From contig NZ_CP013444.1 in assembly GCF_001718835.1 (NCBI RefSeq), forward strand, positions 3,353,005 through 3,417,004: a DNA stretch of 64,000 nt, given 5' to 3'. Position numbers and translations under genes: made by a program. Each line of letters begins with the position of its first letter. Position 1 is the stretch's first letter. The notes beneath the pieces are model-generated. The model did no database searches, was not told the DNA's origin, and saw only the letters and a list, made by a program, of their open reading frames with translations. Positions 55,352 to 62,883 of the stretch are shown one piece after another. Source of the DNA: Burkholderia cepacia. Lineage in GTDB: Bacteria; Pseudomonadota; Gammaproteobacteria; Burkholderiales; Burkholderiaceae.

Positions 55352-55974
55352 AGCGCGGACAGCAACGCGTCGAGCGCGTCGCCCATCAGCCGGATCGAAT
55401 CCTCGGCCATCAGCATCACGAAGTGCGCCCGGAACGCGTGGTCCTCGAGCCCGAAGTTCACCTCGAGCAGCAAGGCCACGCTCCATGCCAGCTCGGTCGG
55501 CTGGAAGACGTCGTCGAACGACACGTTCGCGCCGAGCAGCCCCGGCGGAAAGAACACGGGCTTGCGGCCGAGCTCGTCGAGGATCGAGGCGACGCAGGCG
55601 CCCATCAGCACGTTCGCGACGTCGAACACGACTTCGTCGGGTGTCGCCATCCCGCCGTACACGCCTTCGCCGAACGTGCGGTCGACGACCGACATGAGCC
55701 GCGCGATGCCCGCGGTACGGCACAACACGATCGCCTCGCCCTTGATGTCGGAACGGAAGCCCTGGCGCACGGCGGTCACGTTGTCGTAGATGCCCGTCAT
55801 CTCGCGCAGCGCGTCGCCCGCGTCGGTCGCTTTCACGACCCGCACGCGCGGCACCGACAGTTCGATGAAGCGCCCGAGCAACAACGCGAGCCGTGCGGCG
55901 GCACGGCCCATTGCGAGGTTGGCGATCTCCTGCAACGCGTCGCGTTGCTCCGCCGTGAACACCGAGTCAGGCAT
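55348..55974 (-). CDS. CheC/CheX-type phosphatase-like protein
   Basis: 208 aa from ATG at 55974, with AAGGAG ten bases upstream; ATG at 55983 is too close to that site. CheC family: first helix DALQEIANLAMGRAAARLAL with the ExxN signature, second helix VVFDVANVLMGACVASILDE where Asp replaces the usual Glu. Such proteins dephosphorylate CheY. Overlaps both neighbours, so it probably acts on the CheY-like protein encoded just upstream. Confidence 0.85.
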   Translation of the reverse strand: MPDSVFTAEQRDALQEIANLAMGRAAARLALLLGRFIELSVPRVRVVKATDAGDALREMTGIYDNVTAVRQGFRSDIKGEAIVLCRTAGIARLMSVVDRTFGEGVYGGMATPDEVVFDVANVLMGACVASILDELGRKPVFFPPGLLGANVSFDDVFQPTELAWSVALLLEVNFGLEDHAFRAHFVMLMAEDSIRLMGDALDALLSAL

Positions 55975-56335
55975 ACAACCCATACTCCTTGAGAATGGGC
56001 AGCAATGCCTCCGACGTCACGGGCTTGGCAACGAATGCGATCGCGCCCAATTCGCGCACGCGTGCTTGCGCCTGCGGCTGGATATCGGCGGATACCACGA
56101 TCACGAACGTGTTCATATCTTCGTGGCGCAGTGTCTCCAGCACCTGATATCCGCTCATGTCGGGCATCGTCAGGTCCAGAAACATTACGGAAGCTTTGCC
56201 GTCACGATAGAGCGCCAAGGCCTCTCGACCATTCGCGGCATACGCGACATCGACGTCCCAGCCTCCCGGCAGCGCCTTTGTCAGAAGTTTGCGAGCGAGC
56301 AGCGAATCGTCGGCAATTACAATCGGCAAAGGCAT
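55967..56335 (-). CDS. Single-domain CheY-like response regulator
   Basis: 122 aa from ATG at 56335 (MPLPIVIADDSLLARKLLTK). Acidic pair Asp9/Asp10, phospho-Asp54 in VMFLDLTMPDMSG, Thr/Ser in VIVVSAD, Lys near 104 in FVAKPVTS. No output domain. First gene of the three-gene operon; its partner kinase may be the hybrid kinase transcribed divergently. Confidence 0.93.
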   Translation of the reverse strand: MPLPIVIADDSLLARKLLTKALPGGWDVDVAYAANGREALALYRDGKASVMFLDLTMPDMSGYQVLETLRHEDMNTFVIVVSADIQPQAQARVRELGAIAFVAKPVTSEALLPILKEYGLYA

Positions 56336-56805
56336 GGGGCGAAGCGGTATACGGAATGGTCTCTCTCGCGTTAACGACCGCGCGCCGCGTTTCTTTAGGC
56401 GCCGTGTAAGCGAACGCGTGCAGCCGCCGGGCACCCCTGCGCCGGACGCCGCGGCAACTGTCGCCCGCGGCGGGCTGCGCGCTGGCATCAGCAGGCGCGT
56501 ATCTATCTGTCATAGGGAAAGCAAGGCGCGATTCTCGGAGTAAACCGGAGGCGATGCAACTCGCCATTTTTGCTGATTCAGACAGAATCGATCCGATCGC
56601 GCCGCATTCCGAAAACAGCTACGACCATTTTTACGCCAAGGACGCAAAATTTTTCCTTGTGTACGTTTGCGCTGCCGGATTCGTCGCGTTTTCAATCTGA
56701 CAATATCCCCCTGTCGGAAACGTCAGGACGGCGCGCGCCGCGTGGCGCGAGCTCCGGGCGCAACTCGTTTATGATGGCAGGCACCTCCGCCTCACCGCTT
56801 CCTCG
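56336..56805. other. Divergent promoter region CheY-like / hybrid kinase
   Basis: 470 bases, no supported gene; the CheY frame is open upstream to 56488 but Arg/Ala-rich. AT-richer part 56560-56710 is the likely promoter zone for both sides. No strong palindrome seen. Confidence 0.4.
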
Positions 56806-59064
56806 ATGACGTCCGACCGGCCCGCCGATTCCCACGCTCCCGCCTCCACGCCCGCCGACGACTGGCAGGACGACGGCAACTATGCGTCCGGTGCGCCCGA
56901 GCACGATTTCGCGGTGCGACGCGTGACGCTGATCGTGCTGCTCGTCGCGGCGATCGTGCTGCCCTGCATCTATGTCGTGGTAATGGCGTACAACGACCTG
57001 AAGACACGCGAGGCCGCCGCGAGCGACGTGACGATGCGCACCGTGCGGGTTGCCGAGGAGCACGCGCTCAAGGTGTTCGACCTGAGCGAGACGCTGGACG
57101 CGCGCATCGTCGATCTCGTGCAGGACATGGACGATGCGACCGTGCGCAACAGGGAGTCCGACATCCACGAAGCGCTGAACACGATCGGCGGCGGCTATCC
57201 GCAGGTGGCTGCCGTGTCGATCTTCGGCGCGAGCGGGATGCTGCTCGCGAACAGCCTCTACTATCCGGCGCCCTATGCGTCGATCGCGAACCGCGACGAT
57301 TTCGCCGGCATTCGCGACGGCAAGGTGATCGAACACATCTCGCGCGTGATGCAGGGGCCGAGGCGGCTCGCGGACACGCCCGTGTTCAACACGGGCGTCG
57401 CGCGTCGCCATAGCGACGGTTCGTTCGCCGGGATGGTGTCGATCGCGCTGAAGTCGTCGTATTTCAACGCGTTCTACCGCGACCTGCTCGGCGGCGCCAG
57501 CACGCCGATGACGATGGCGCTCGCGCGCTCGGACGGCGCGGTGATCGCGTCGTATCCGCCGCCGCCCGCCGCGGCCGAAGCCTATCGCGCGCTGTCGTTC
57601 GGCGACGAGCACAGCGACCCGCGCGGCGGCGTCGTGCGCGTGCGCCACGATGCCGGCAGCGAGATCGTCGCGTATCGCCAGGTCGGCAGCTATCCCGTCT
57701 ACGTGACGTGCGCGTATCGCACGTCGGCGATCTGGCATGAATGGTACGAACACCTGAGCGTGCTGTTCCTCTCGATGTTCGCGCCGTCGGTCGCGCTGTG
57801 GTCGGTGATCTGGCTGTCGCTCAAGCGGCTGAAGGCGGAAGAGGAGGCGTGGGACCGCTGGCAGGCCGAAGCGTCGATGCGGCGCTCGATCGAATCGGCG
57901 TACCGGCAGTCGCGCAAGATGCAGGCGCTCGGCAATCTCGTCGGCAGCGTCGCGCACGATTTCAACAACCTGCTGATGATCATCTCGAGCAACGTGCAGA
58001 TCGTGCGGCGGCGCGAGGCCCAGCATCTCGACAAGGAACTCGGCGCGATCGAACGCGCGCTGAAGAACGGGCAGTCGCTCACGCGCCAGTTGCTCGGTGT
58101 CGCACGCAAGCAGCCGCTGCACAACGAGACGATCGACGTCGGGCAATGGGTCGGCACATGCCGCGAACTGCTGAAGACGTCGCTCGGTTCGAAATCGTCG
58201 CTGGTCGTCGCGATCGAGCCCGGCGTGTGGCCGATCCGCGTCGACGTCGCCGAGCTCGAACTCGCGGTGATCAACCTCGCGGTCAACGCGCGCGACGCGA
58301 TGGCGGCCGGCGGCCGCTTCACGGTCGGCGCGCGCAACGTGACGCTGCGTCGCGAGGACGGCTTTCCGCTGACCGGCGACTTCGTGCAGATCTCGCTCGA
58401 CGATACGGGTTCGGGGATGGCGCCCGACGTGCTCGCCCGCGCGTTCGAGCCGCTGTTCACGACGAAGGCGCAGGGGATGGGGACGGGGCTCGGCCTGCCG
58501 CAGGTATTCGCGTTCTGCGAACGCTCGGGTGGCCTCGCGACGATCGACAGCGCGGTCGGTGCGGGCACGTCGGTGCGCCTCTACCTGCCACGCGCGCGCG
58601 CCGAGGATGTCGTCGCACGGCCGCCGGCGGTCGCGCACGACGCGGGCACGGGCGCGCTCGCCGGCCTGCACGTCCTGCTCGTCGAGGACAACAGCGAAGT
58701 CGCGGCCGGCACCGAAGCGCTGCTGTCGCTGCTCGGGCACCGCGTGACCTACGCGCCCACCGCCGACGACGCGCTGAGTCTCGTCGAAGCAGCGCCGGCG
58801 GACGACGGCTTCGACCTCGTGATTTCGGATATCCACATGCCGGGCCGCCTGAACGGCATCGACCTCGCCGAAGCGGTCGAGAAGCGGCCGGAGAAACTGC
58901 CCGTGATTCTCGTCACGGGTTACGCGGAGGAACTCGACCGCACGCGCACCGTCAACGTCCGCGTGCTGTCGAAGCCGTTCGACATCGCGCTGCTCGACGA
59001 GATCCTGCTGGGCATCCGCGACACGCGCGATGCACGCGATGCGCGGCACGCGGCCGGCGCCTGA
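56806..59064 (+). CDS. Membrane hybrid sensor histidine kinase
   Basis: 752 aa. Cytoplasmic tail 1-37, TM1 about 38-62 (VTLIVLLVAAIVLPCIYVVV), large periplasmic Cache-like sensor about 65-320, TM2 about 325-345, HisKA with His384 in GSVAHDFNNLLMIIS, HATPase (NLAVNARDAM, DDTGSGM, GTGLGLPQVF) and a C-terminal receiver with Asp675 in LVISDIHMPG. Hybrid kinases usually pass phosphate via an Hpt protein, none of which is adjacent. Divergent from the CheY-like operon, so functional pairing is plausible. Tandem RDTRDARDARHA tail. Confidence 0.93.
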   Translation: MTSDRPADSHAPASTPADDWQDDGNYASGAPEHDFAVRRVTLIVLLVAAIVLPCIYVVVMAYNDLKTREAAASDVTMRTVRVAEEHALKVFDLSETLDARIVDLVQDMDDATVRNRESDIHEALNTIGGGYPQVAAVSIFGASGMLLANSLYYPAPYASIANRDDFAGIRDGKVIEHISRVMQGPRRLADTPVFNTGVARRHSDGSFAGMVSIALKSSYFNAFYRDLLGGASTPMTMALARSDGAVIASYPPPPAAAEAYRALSFGDEHSDPRGGVVRVRHDAGSEIVAYRQVGSYPVYVTCAYRTSAIWHEWYEHLSVLFLSMFAPSVALWSVIWLSLKRLKAEEEAWDRWQAEASMRRSIESAYRQSRKMQALGNLVGSVAHDFNNLLMIISSNVQIVRRREAQHLDKELGAIERALKNGQSLTRQLLGVARKQPLHNETIDVGQWVGTCRELLKTSLGSKSSLVVAIEPGVWPIRVDVAELELAVINLAVNARDAMAAGGRFTVGARNVTLRREDGFPLTGDFVQISLDDTGSGMAPDVLARAFEPLFTTKAQGMGTGLGLPQVFAFCERSGGLATIDSAVGAGTSVRLYLPRARAEDVVARPPAVAHDAGTGALAGLHVLLVEDNSEVAAGTEALLSLLGHRVTYAPTADDALSLVEAAPADDGFDLVISDIHMPGRLNGIDLAEAVEKRPEKLPVILVTGYAEELDRTRTVNVRVLSKPFDIALLDEILLGIRDTRDARDARHAAGA

Positions 59065-59101
59065 CGGAGCGCGCCGGCCCGCGGCCGGCGCTTCGCTGGC
59101 C

Positions 59102-59656
59102 TCAGGCCCCCTTGTTCAGCCGCACCCACGCGGCGTAGCGATCGACGAAGCCCTGCAGGAACTTGCGGGTGTCTTCGCTGACGATCTGGCCCTGATCGTC
59201 GATGCGTGCCGGATCGTGCTTGATGAACATCTCGGGTTGCCCGAGGGTCTTCACGTCGAGATACGCGAGCACGTTGCGCAGGTGCTGCTGCGCGAGCGCG
59301 GTGCCCGTCGCGCCCGGCGACGTGCCGAGCACCGCACCCGGCTTGCCCGACCACGAATTGGAACCCCACGGGCGCGAGCCCCAGTCGAGCGCATTCTTGA
59401 GCACGCCCGGAATCGAGCGGTTGTACTCGGGCGTGAAGAACAGCAGCGCATCGGCGGCTTCGATCGACTGCTTGAAGCGCTTCGCGACTTCCGGGAAATC
59501 CGCGTCGTAGTCCTGGCTGTACAGCGGCAATTCGCCGATCTCGACGAACTCGAACGAGAAATCGGCGGGGGCGAGCGAGATCACGGCGTGCGCGAGCGCG
59601 CGGTTCCACGAAGCGCGACGCAGGCTGCCGACGATGACCGCAATGCGATGTGCCAT
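59102..59656 (-). CDS. NADPH-dependent FMN reductase family protein
   Basis: 184 aa from ATG at 59656 with AAGGAGA; an upstream open frame to 59959 is not coding. Flavodoxin-like: FMN phosphate loop VIVGSLRRASWNRALAHAV, LLFFTPEYNRSIPGVLKNAL, and DWGSRPWGSNSWSGKPGAVL. Quinone or chromate reductase of the ChrR/YieF type; protects from redox-cycling quinones. Stands alone. Confidence 0.9.
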   Translation of the reverse strand: MAHRIAVIVGSLRRASWNRALAHAVISLAPADFSFEFVEIGELPLYSQDYDADFPEVAKRFKQSIEAADALLFFTPEYNRSIPGVLKNALDWGSRPWGSNSWSGKPGAVLGTSPGATGTALAQQHLRNVLAYLDVKTLGQPEMFIKHDPARIDDQGQIVSEDTRKFLQGFVDRYAAWVRLNKGA

Positions 59657-59769
59657 GACTGTCTCCTTCCGGTGGGTGTGGAATAGAATCGATTGCTTCA
59701 GGATAGGCGGCAAAGGTCTGTTTATAGGCAAGCCAGCCCGCGAACCGTCCCACGGGGCCGCCCGGCCGA

Positions 59770-59804
59770 CTTTCCACAAGGTTTTCCACAGAAATTGTGG
59801 ATAA
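59770..59804. promoter_or_regulatory. Cluster of DnaA-box-like sites
   Basis: In the 358-base gap 59657-60014: CTTTCCACA (59770-59778), TTTTCCACA (59782-59790), and TGTGGATAA (59796-59804), the exact complement of the consensus box TTATCCACA. Three sites within 35 bases, 2.3 kb from parAB. Could titrate DnaA, regulate the flanking genes, or belong to the origin region. The rest of the gap holds no gene. Confidence 0.6.
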
Positions 59805-60014
59805 CTTTGTCGACATGCCCGGCTGTTACACATGACCGGTCGCGCACCAACGTTTGCGCGAAGCCAACCTGTCGGCAAGCATAGCGCAGCCCGCCAGCCG
59901 AATTCATGAACAATGTTGCGCATTGCGGGCAGGCGCGACGCCCAGTAAGCTGCTCGCACCGCGCGGCGCGGCGACCTGTGGCGCGCGCGGCTTCCTCCCG
60001 AGAGATTCCCGACG

Positions 60015-60614
60015 ATGCCGTCCGCTTACGACGATCCCGCCTATCTCGCGCAACTGCGGCACGACCTGCTGCGCTTCGCGCGACTCCAGCTCCGCGATGC
60101 CGACGCGGCCGAAGACGCCGTGCAGGAAGCGCTCGCCGCCGCGTGGTCGCATGCGGGCGATTTCGCCGGGCTGTCGGCCCACAAGACCTGGGTGTTCGGC
60201 ATCCTGCGCAACAAGCTGATCGACGTGCTGCGCGCGCGGCAGCGCACGGTGAGCTTGTCGGCACTCGATGCCGAGCTCGACGGGGAATCGGCGCTCGATC
60301 GCGAGCTGTTCAAGGAAAACGGGCACTGGGCCGCGCATGCGAAGCCGCGACCGTGGCCGAGACCGGAAACGCTGTTGCAGCAGCAGCAGTTCTGGACGCT
60401 GTTCCAGACCTGCCTCGATCACCTGCCGGAGCAGATCGGGCGCGTGTTCATGATGCGCGAATTCCTCGACGTGGAAATTACGGACATCTGCAGCGAATTG
60501 ACGCTGACGACGAATCATTGCAGCGTGCTGCTGTATCGGGCGCGCACGCGCCTGCGAACCTGCCTCAGTGAAAAAGGACTGACGACCGAAGATGCTGCCG
60601 GGGAAATGTACTGA
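60015..60614 (+). CDS. ECF-type RNA polymerase sigma factor
   Basis: 199 aa. Sigma-2 region about 12-78 (LLRFARLQLRDADAAEDAVQ, HKTWVFGILRNKLIDVLR), a linker with the signature FKENGHWAAHAKP, and sigma-4 about 125-185 (LDHLPEQIGRVFMMREFLDV, ELTLTTNHCSVLLYRARTRL). Overlaps the anti-sigma gene by 23 bases. Controls an unknown extracytoplasmic stress regulon; no consensus target was identified here. Confidence 0.93.
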   Translation: MPSAYDDPAYLAQLRHDLLRFARLQLRDADAAEDAVQEALAAAWSHAGDFAGLSAHKTWVFGILRNKLIDVLRARQRTVSLSALDAELDGESALDRELFKENGHWAAHAKPRPWPRPETLLQQQQFWTLFQTCLDHLPEQIGRVFMMREFLDVEITDICSELTLTTNHCSVLLYRARTRLRTCLSEKGLTTEDAAGEMY

Positions 60615-60786
60615 CGTGACGCGACTGCTGTCGGATGCGCTCGACCGGCGCCTGACGGTCCACGAGCGCGTGCAGGTGCGCGTGCATTTGCCGACCTGCA
60701 GCGGCTGCCGGCAATACCGTGAGCAGATCGCGCTGCTGCGCGCGGCGGCGAAGGCCGCGGCGGGGCAGGGGGACGAGGAGGCGTGA
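60592..60786 (+). CDS. Small zinc-finger anti-sigma factor (zf-HC2)
   Basis: 64 aa. Zinc-binding HxxxCxxC in VHLPTCSGCRQY (about 31-42) plus an upstream Cys6; no membrane segment, so a soluble anti-sigma that could sense redox through its zinc site. Overlap with the sigma gene implies coupled translation and 1:1 stoichiometry. The following 245 bases up to arsC hold no gene. Confidence 0.88.
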   Translation: MLPGKCTDVTRLLSDALDRRLTVHERVQVRVHLPTCSGCRQYREQIALLRAAAKAAAGQGDEEA

Positions 60787-61031
60787 CGGCTTCGCCGGCT
60801 TTGGGCTGACGCTGGCGGTCGAGAAACGCGACGTGCGCATCGGCGTTGATCGTCGAGCGACGCTGCCGGTGATTCCTGCCGTTGACGCGTGTCGGCGTGA
60901 TACCCGCCGTGGGACGCGCCGATAGATCGCGGTGCCGACGCGGCCGATCCGGCCGCACGTCGAGCACGCATCGATCAATCCGGAGCATTCGCGCCGGATC
61001 GGCACAATAAGAAAAATACGTGAAATTAGAA

Positions 61032-61391
61032 TTATTCGAACAATTCGCGCACCGATTCGGGCGGCCGGCCGATGGCGGCCTTGCCCTTGTACACGACGAT
61101 CGGACGCTGAAGCAGGACCGGATGGGCGGCGATCGCGTCGTAGGCCTGCGCATCGGTCAAATCCGCGCGACCGAGATCGAGCGCCTTGTACGGCTCCTCG
61201 TTGTCGCGCAGCATGTCGCGAACCGGACGCGCGAGCTGACGATGCAGCGTTTCCAACGCCTCGACCGTCGGAGGCGTCTTCAGATACTCGATGACATTCA
61301 CGGGCGTGCCGCTCGGCTTCAGCGCCTCGACAAGCGCCAGCGTCTCGCGCGACTTCGAGCATCGGGGGTTGTGGTAGATCGTGATCATCAT
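61032..61391 (-). CDS. arsC: ArsC-family arsenate reductase / thioredoxin-fold protein
   Basis: 119 aa; ATG at 61391 or one codon later. Active-site motif HNPRCSKSRETL with the HX3CX3R arrangement of glutaredoxin-linked arsenate reductases, then IEYLKTPPTVEAL, and LLQRPIVVYKGKAAIGRPPE. Reduces arsenate with glutathione/glutaredoxin. No other ars genes adjoin, so a Spx-like or unrelated role is possible. Confidence 0.9.
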   Translation of the reverse strand: MMITIYHNPRCSKSRETLALVEALKPSGTPVNVIEYLKTPPTVEALETLHRQLARPVRDMLRDNEEPYKALDLGRADLTDAQAYDAIAAHPVLLQRPIVVYKGKAAIGRPPESVRELFE

Positions 61392-61550
61392 TCGGACCTG
61401 GGTGATAGGGTCTCGTATTGTAGCCAGTCCTCACGGCGTGCTCGAAGCGGGGAGTAGGGTTGTCGCACTGCGCATCGGCGTCTCGGACGCTTGCTGGTCG
61501 CTTGATCCCGAGGGCGGCGGAATGTCGGGACGTTCAATAGTGCCCCGCCT

Positions 61551-61566
61551 CTTTATGCGCATAAAC
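61551..61566. other. parS-like site 1
   Basis: CTTTATGCGCATAAAC, one mismatch (first base) to the 16-bp palindrome GTTTATGCGCATAAAC found exactly at two other places in this gap. Centromere site for the adjacent ParB. Confidence 0.75.
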
Positions 61567-61730
61567 CCGACGATGCGTGATGCCCTCTATCGCCGTGGAA
61601 GGATTGCGTGGCGCGCGGCCGTGTCTGGCAGGGGGGTGTGCGCCTGACACCGTCCGATCATCGCGATTCGCAGCACCGTGGCTCAACCCGCCTGTCATGC
61701 CACGAGCGAGCGGACGCTGATCAGTGGTCG

Positions 61731-61746
61731 GTTTATGCGCATAAAC
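61731..61746. other. parS-like site 2 (exact)
   Basis: GTTTATGCGCATAAAC, a perfect 16-bp palindrome. Burkholderia secondary replicons are known to have replicon-specific 16-bp parS palindromes next to parAB; this fits that type. Confidence 0.85.
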
Positions 61747-61876
61747 GACACAAGGCCTGACGCACGCCGACCATGCCATGCGTGAGAGCCGCTCACCAGT
61801 CTGGGGGCCGCTCGAGGGGCCGCGCCACCGGCGATCGTCACGAATCCCCCCATGCATGAGCGGAAGGGCGCCTTCG

Positions 61877-61892
61877 ATTGATGCGCATAAAC
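61877..61892. other. parS-like site 3 (degenerate)
   Basis: ATTGATGCGCATAAAC, two mismatches, both in the left half-site. Right half intact. Confidence 0.6.
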
Positions 61893-62082
61893 TCCGCGGG
61901 CTGTTGCCACACGGTGATTCCGTTATACGTCGATGCGTTGCTCGCATCGTGCCGATTGGCCTGGCAATGACCTGACCACCGTTCGCCCCGCCATTCACAT
62001 ACCGTGGAGCGACAAAACCATGCGGACATCTTCATGCGCCAACCCGGCACGCGCGCCAGCTCCGGCCGCCATCGGGGCATCG

Positions 62083-62098
62083 GTTTATGCGCATAAAC
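62083..62098. other. parS-like site 4 (exact, extended)
   Basis: Exact GTTTATGCGCATAAAC. Symmetry continues outward to 24 bp (62079-62102), the longest of the set, so probably the strongest ParB site. It lies 100 bases upstream of parA. Confidence 0.88.
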
Positions 62099-62124
62099 CG
62101 ATAGCCCGAATGGCCAATGCGTAG

Positions 62125-62171
62125 TTGTCGAACGACAATTTCATTGAAATTCAAATATCGTCCTGTAGAAT
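62125..62171 (+). promoter_or_regulatory. parA promoter with two palindromes
   Basis: -35 TTGAAA (62144-62149), 16-base spacer, -10 TAGAAT (62166-62171). Just upstream and overlapping the -35: TTGTCG-AA-CGACAA (62125-62138) and AATTTCA-T-TGAAATT (62137-62151). These are candidates for autoregulation by ParA or ParB, or by another repressor. Confidence 0.6.
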
Positions 62172-62197
62172 TCCAACGACCAAAATAGGAGTGAAAA

Positions 62198-62860
62198 TTG
62201 GCCGCGGAAATCATTGCAGTCACTCAACAAAAAGGTGGCGTCGGCAAAAGCACGATTGCCATGCACCTCGGTGCCGCGTTCCATGAAAAAGGGAAGCGCG
62301 TCCTCGTCATCGACGCCGACCGTCAAAACACGCTGGTTCACTGGTCGAGCGCATCCGGCGACAGTGAAAACGGCATCCCGTTTCCGGTCGTCAACCTTGC
62401 CGAAGCCGATGGCCAGATCCATCGCGAGATCAAGAAGTTCATCAACGACTACGACATCATCGTCGTGGACTGCCCGCCGTCGATCACCGAGAAGGTATCG
62501 GGCGTCGTCCTGCTGGCCGCATCGATTGCCGTGATTCCGACGTCGTCGTCGCCGGCTGATTACTGGTCGAGCGTCGGGTTGGTCAAACTGATCCAGCAGG
62601 CGCAGGTCATGAACGAAGACCTCCGCGCAGTCTTCCTGCTGAACAAGACCGAAGAGAAGCGCATGCTGACCCGCGAGCTCAAGCGCGCACTCGAGGAACT
62701 CGGCTTCCCGTTGCTGAAAACGCAGATCCCGACCCGGGAGGCGTACAAGCAGGCGATGGCGCTCGGTCAGACCGTGCTGCAGATGAACGATCGTGGCGGC
62801 AAGCTGGCCGCCACGGAAATTCGCGCATGCGCCGACGAAATCGTCGCCATGCTGCCCTGA
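62198..62860 (+). CDS. parA: ParA-family partition ATPase (short type)
   Basis: 220 aa, TTG start at 62198 with AGGAG six bases upstream; no ATG or GTG fits. Deviant Walker A QKGGVGKST (11-19, signature Lys12 and Lys17), Walker A' VIDADRQN, switch VVDCPPSI. No N-terminal DNA-binding domain, as in type Ib or small plasmid-like ParA proteins. Drives segregation of ParB-parS complexes over the nucleoid. Followed after 23 bases by parB. Confidence 0.93.
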   Translation: MAAEIIAVTQQKGGVGKSTIAMHLGAAFHEKGKRVLVIDADRQNTLVHWSSASGDSENGIPFPVVNLAEADGQIHREIKKFINDYDIIVVDCPPSITEKVSGVVLLAASIAVIPTSSSPADYWSSVGLVKLIQQAQVMNEDLRAVFLLNKTEEKRMLTRELKRALEELGFPLLKTQIPTREAYKQAMALGQTVLQMNDRGGKLAATEIRACADEIVAMLP

Positions 62861-62876
62861 CTTTATGCGCACAAAG
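62861..62876. other. Degenerate parS-like site between parA and parB
   Basis: CTTTATGCGCACAAAG, three mismatches to the exact site. Begins at the first base after the parA stop, and its right end overlaps the parB ribosome site AAAGGAG. ParB or a partner bound here could repress parB translation or transcription. Confidence 0.55.
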
Positions 62877-62883
62877 GAGTCAC

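Larger units (their letters stand above)
61392..62197. other. Partition (parS) region between arsC and parA
   Basis: 806 bases with no supported gene. Holds four parS-like palindromes and the parA promoter, listed separately. No iterons (multiple direct repeats) or rep gene were found, so the replication origin itself is probably on the other side of parB or outside the window. Confidence 0.6.

Noticed and set aside
61392..62197. Replication origin with iterons
   Set aside because: No set of direct repeats beyond the parS palindromes and no rep gene, so origin is not claimed here.
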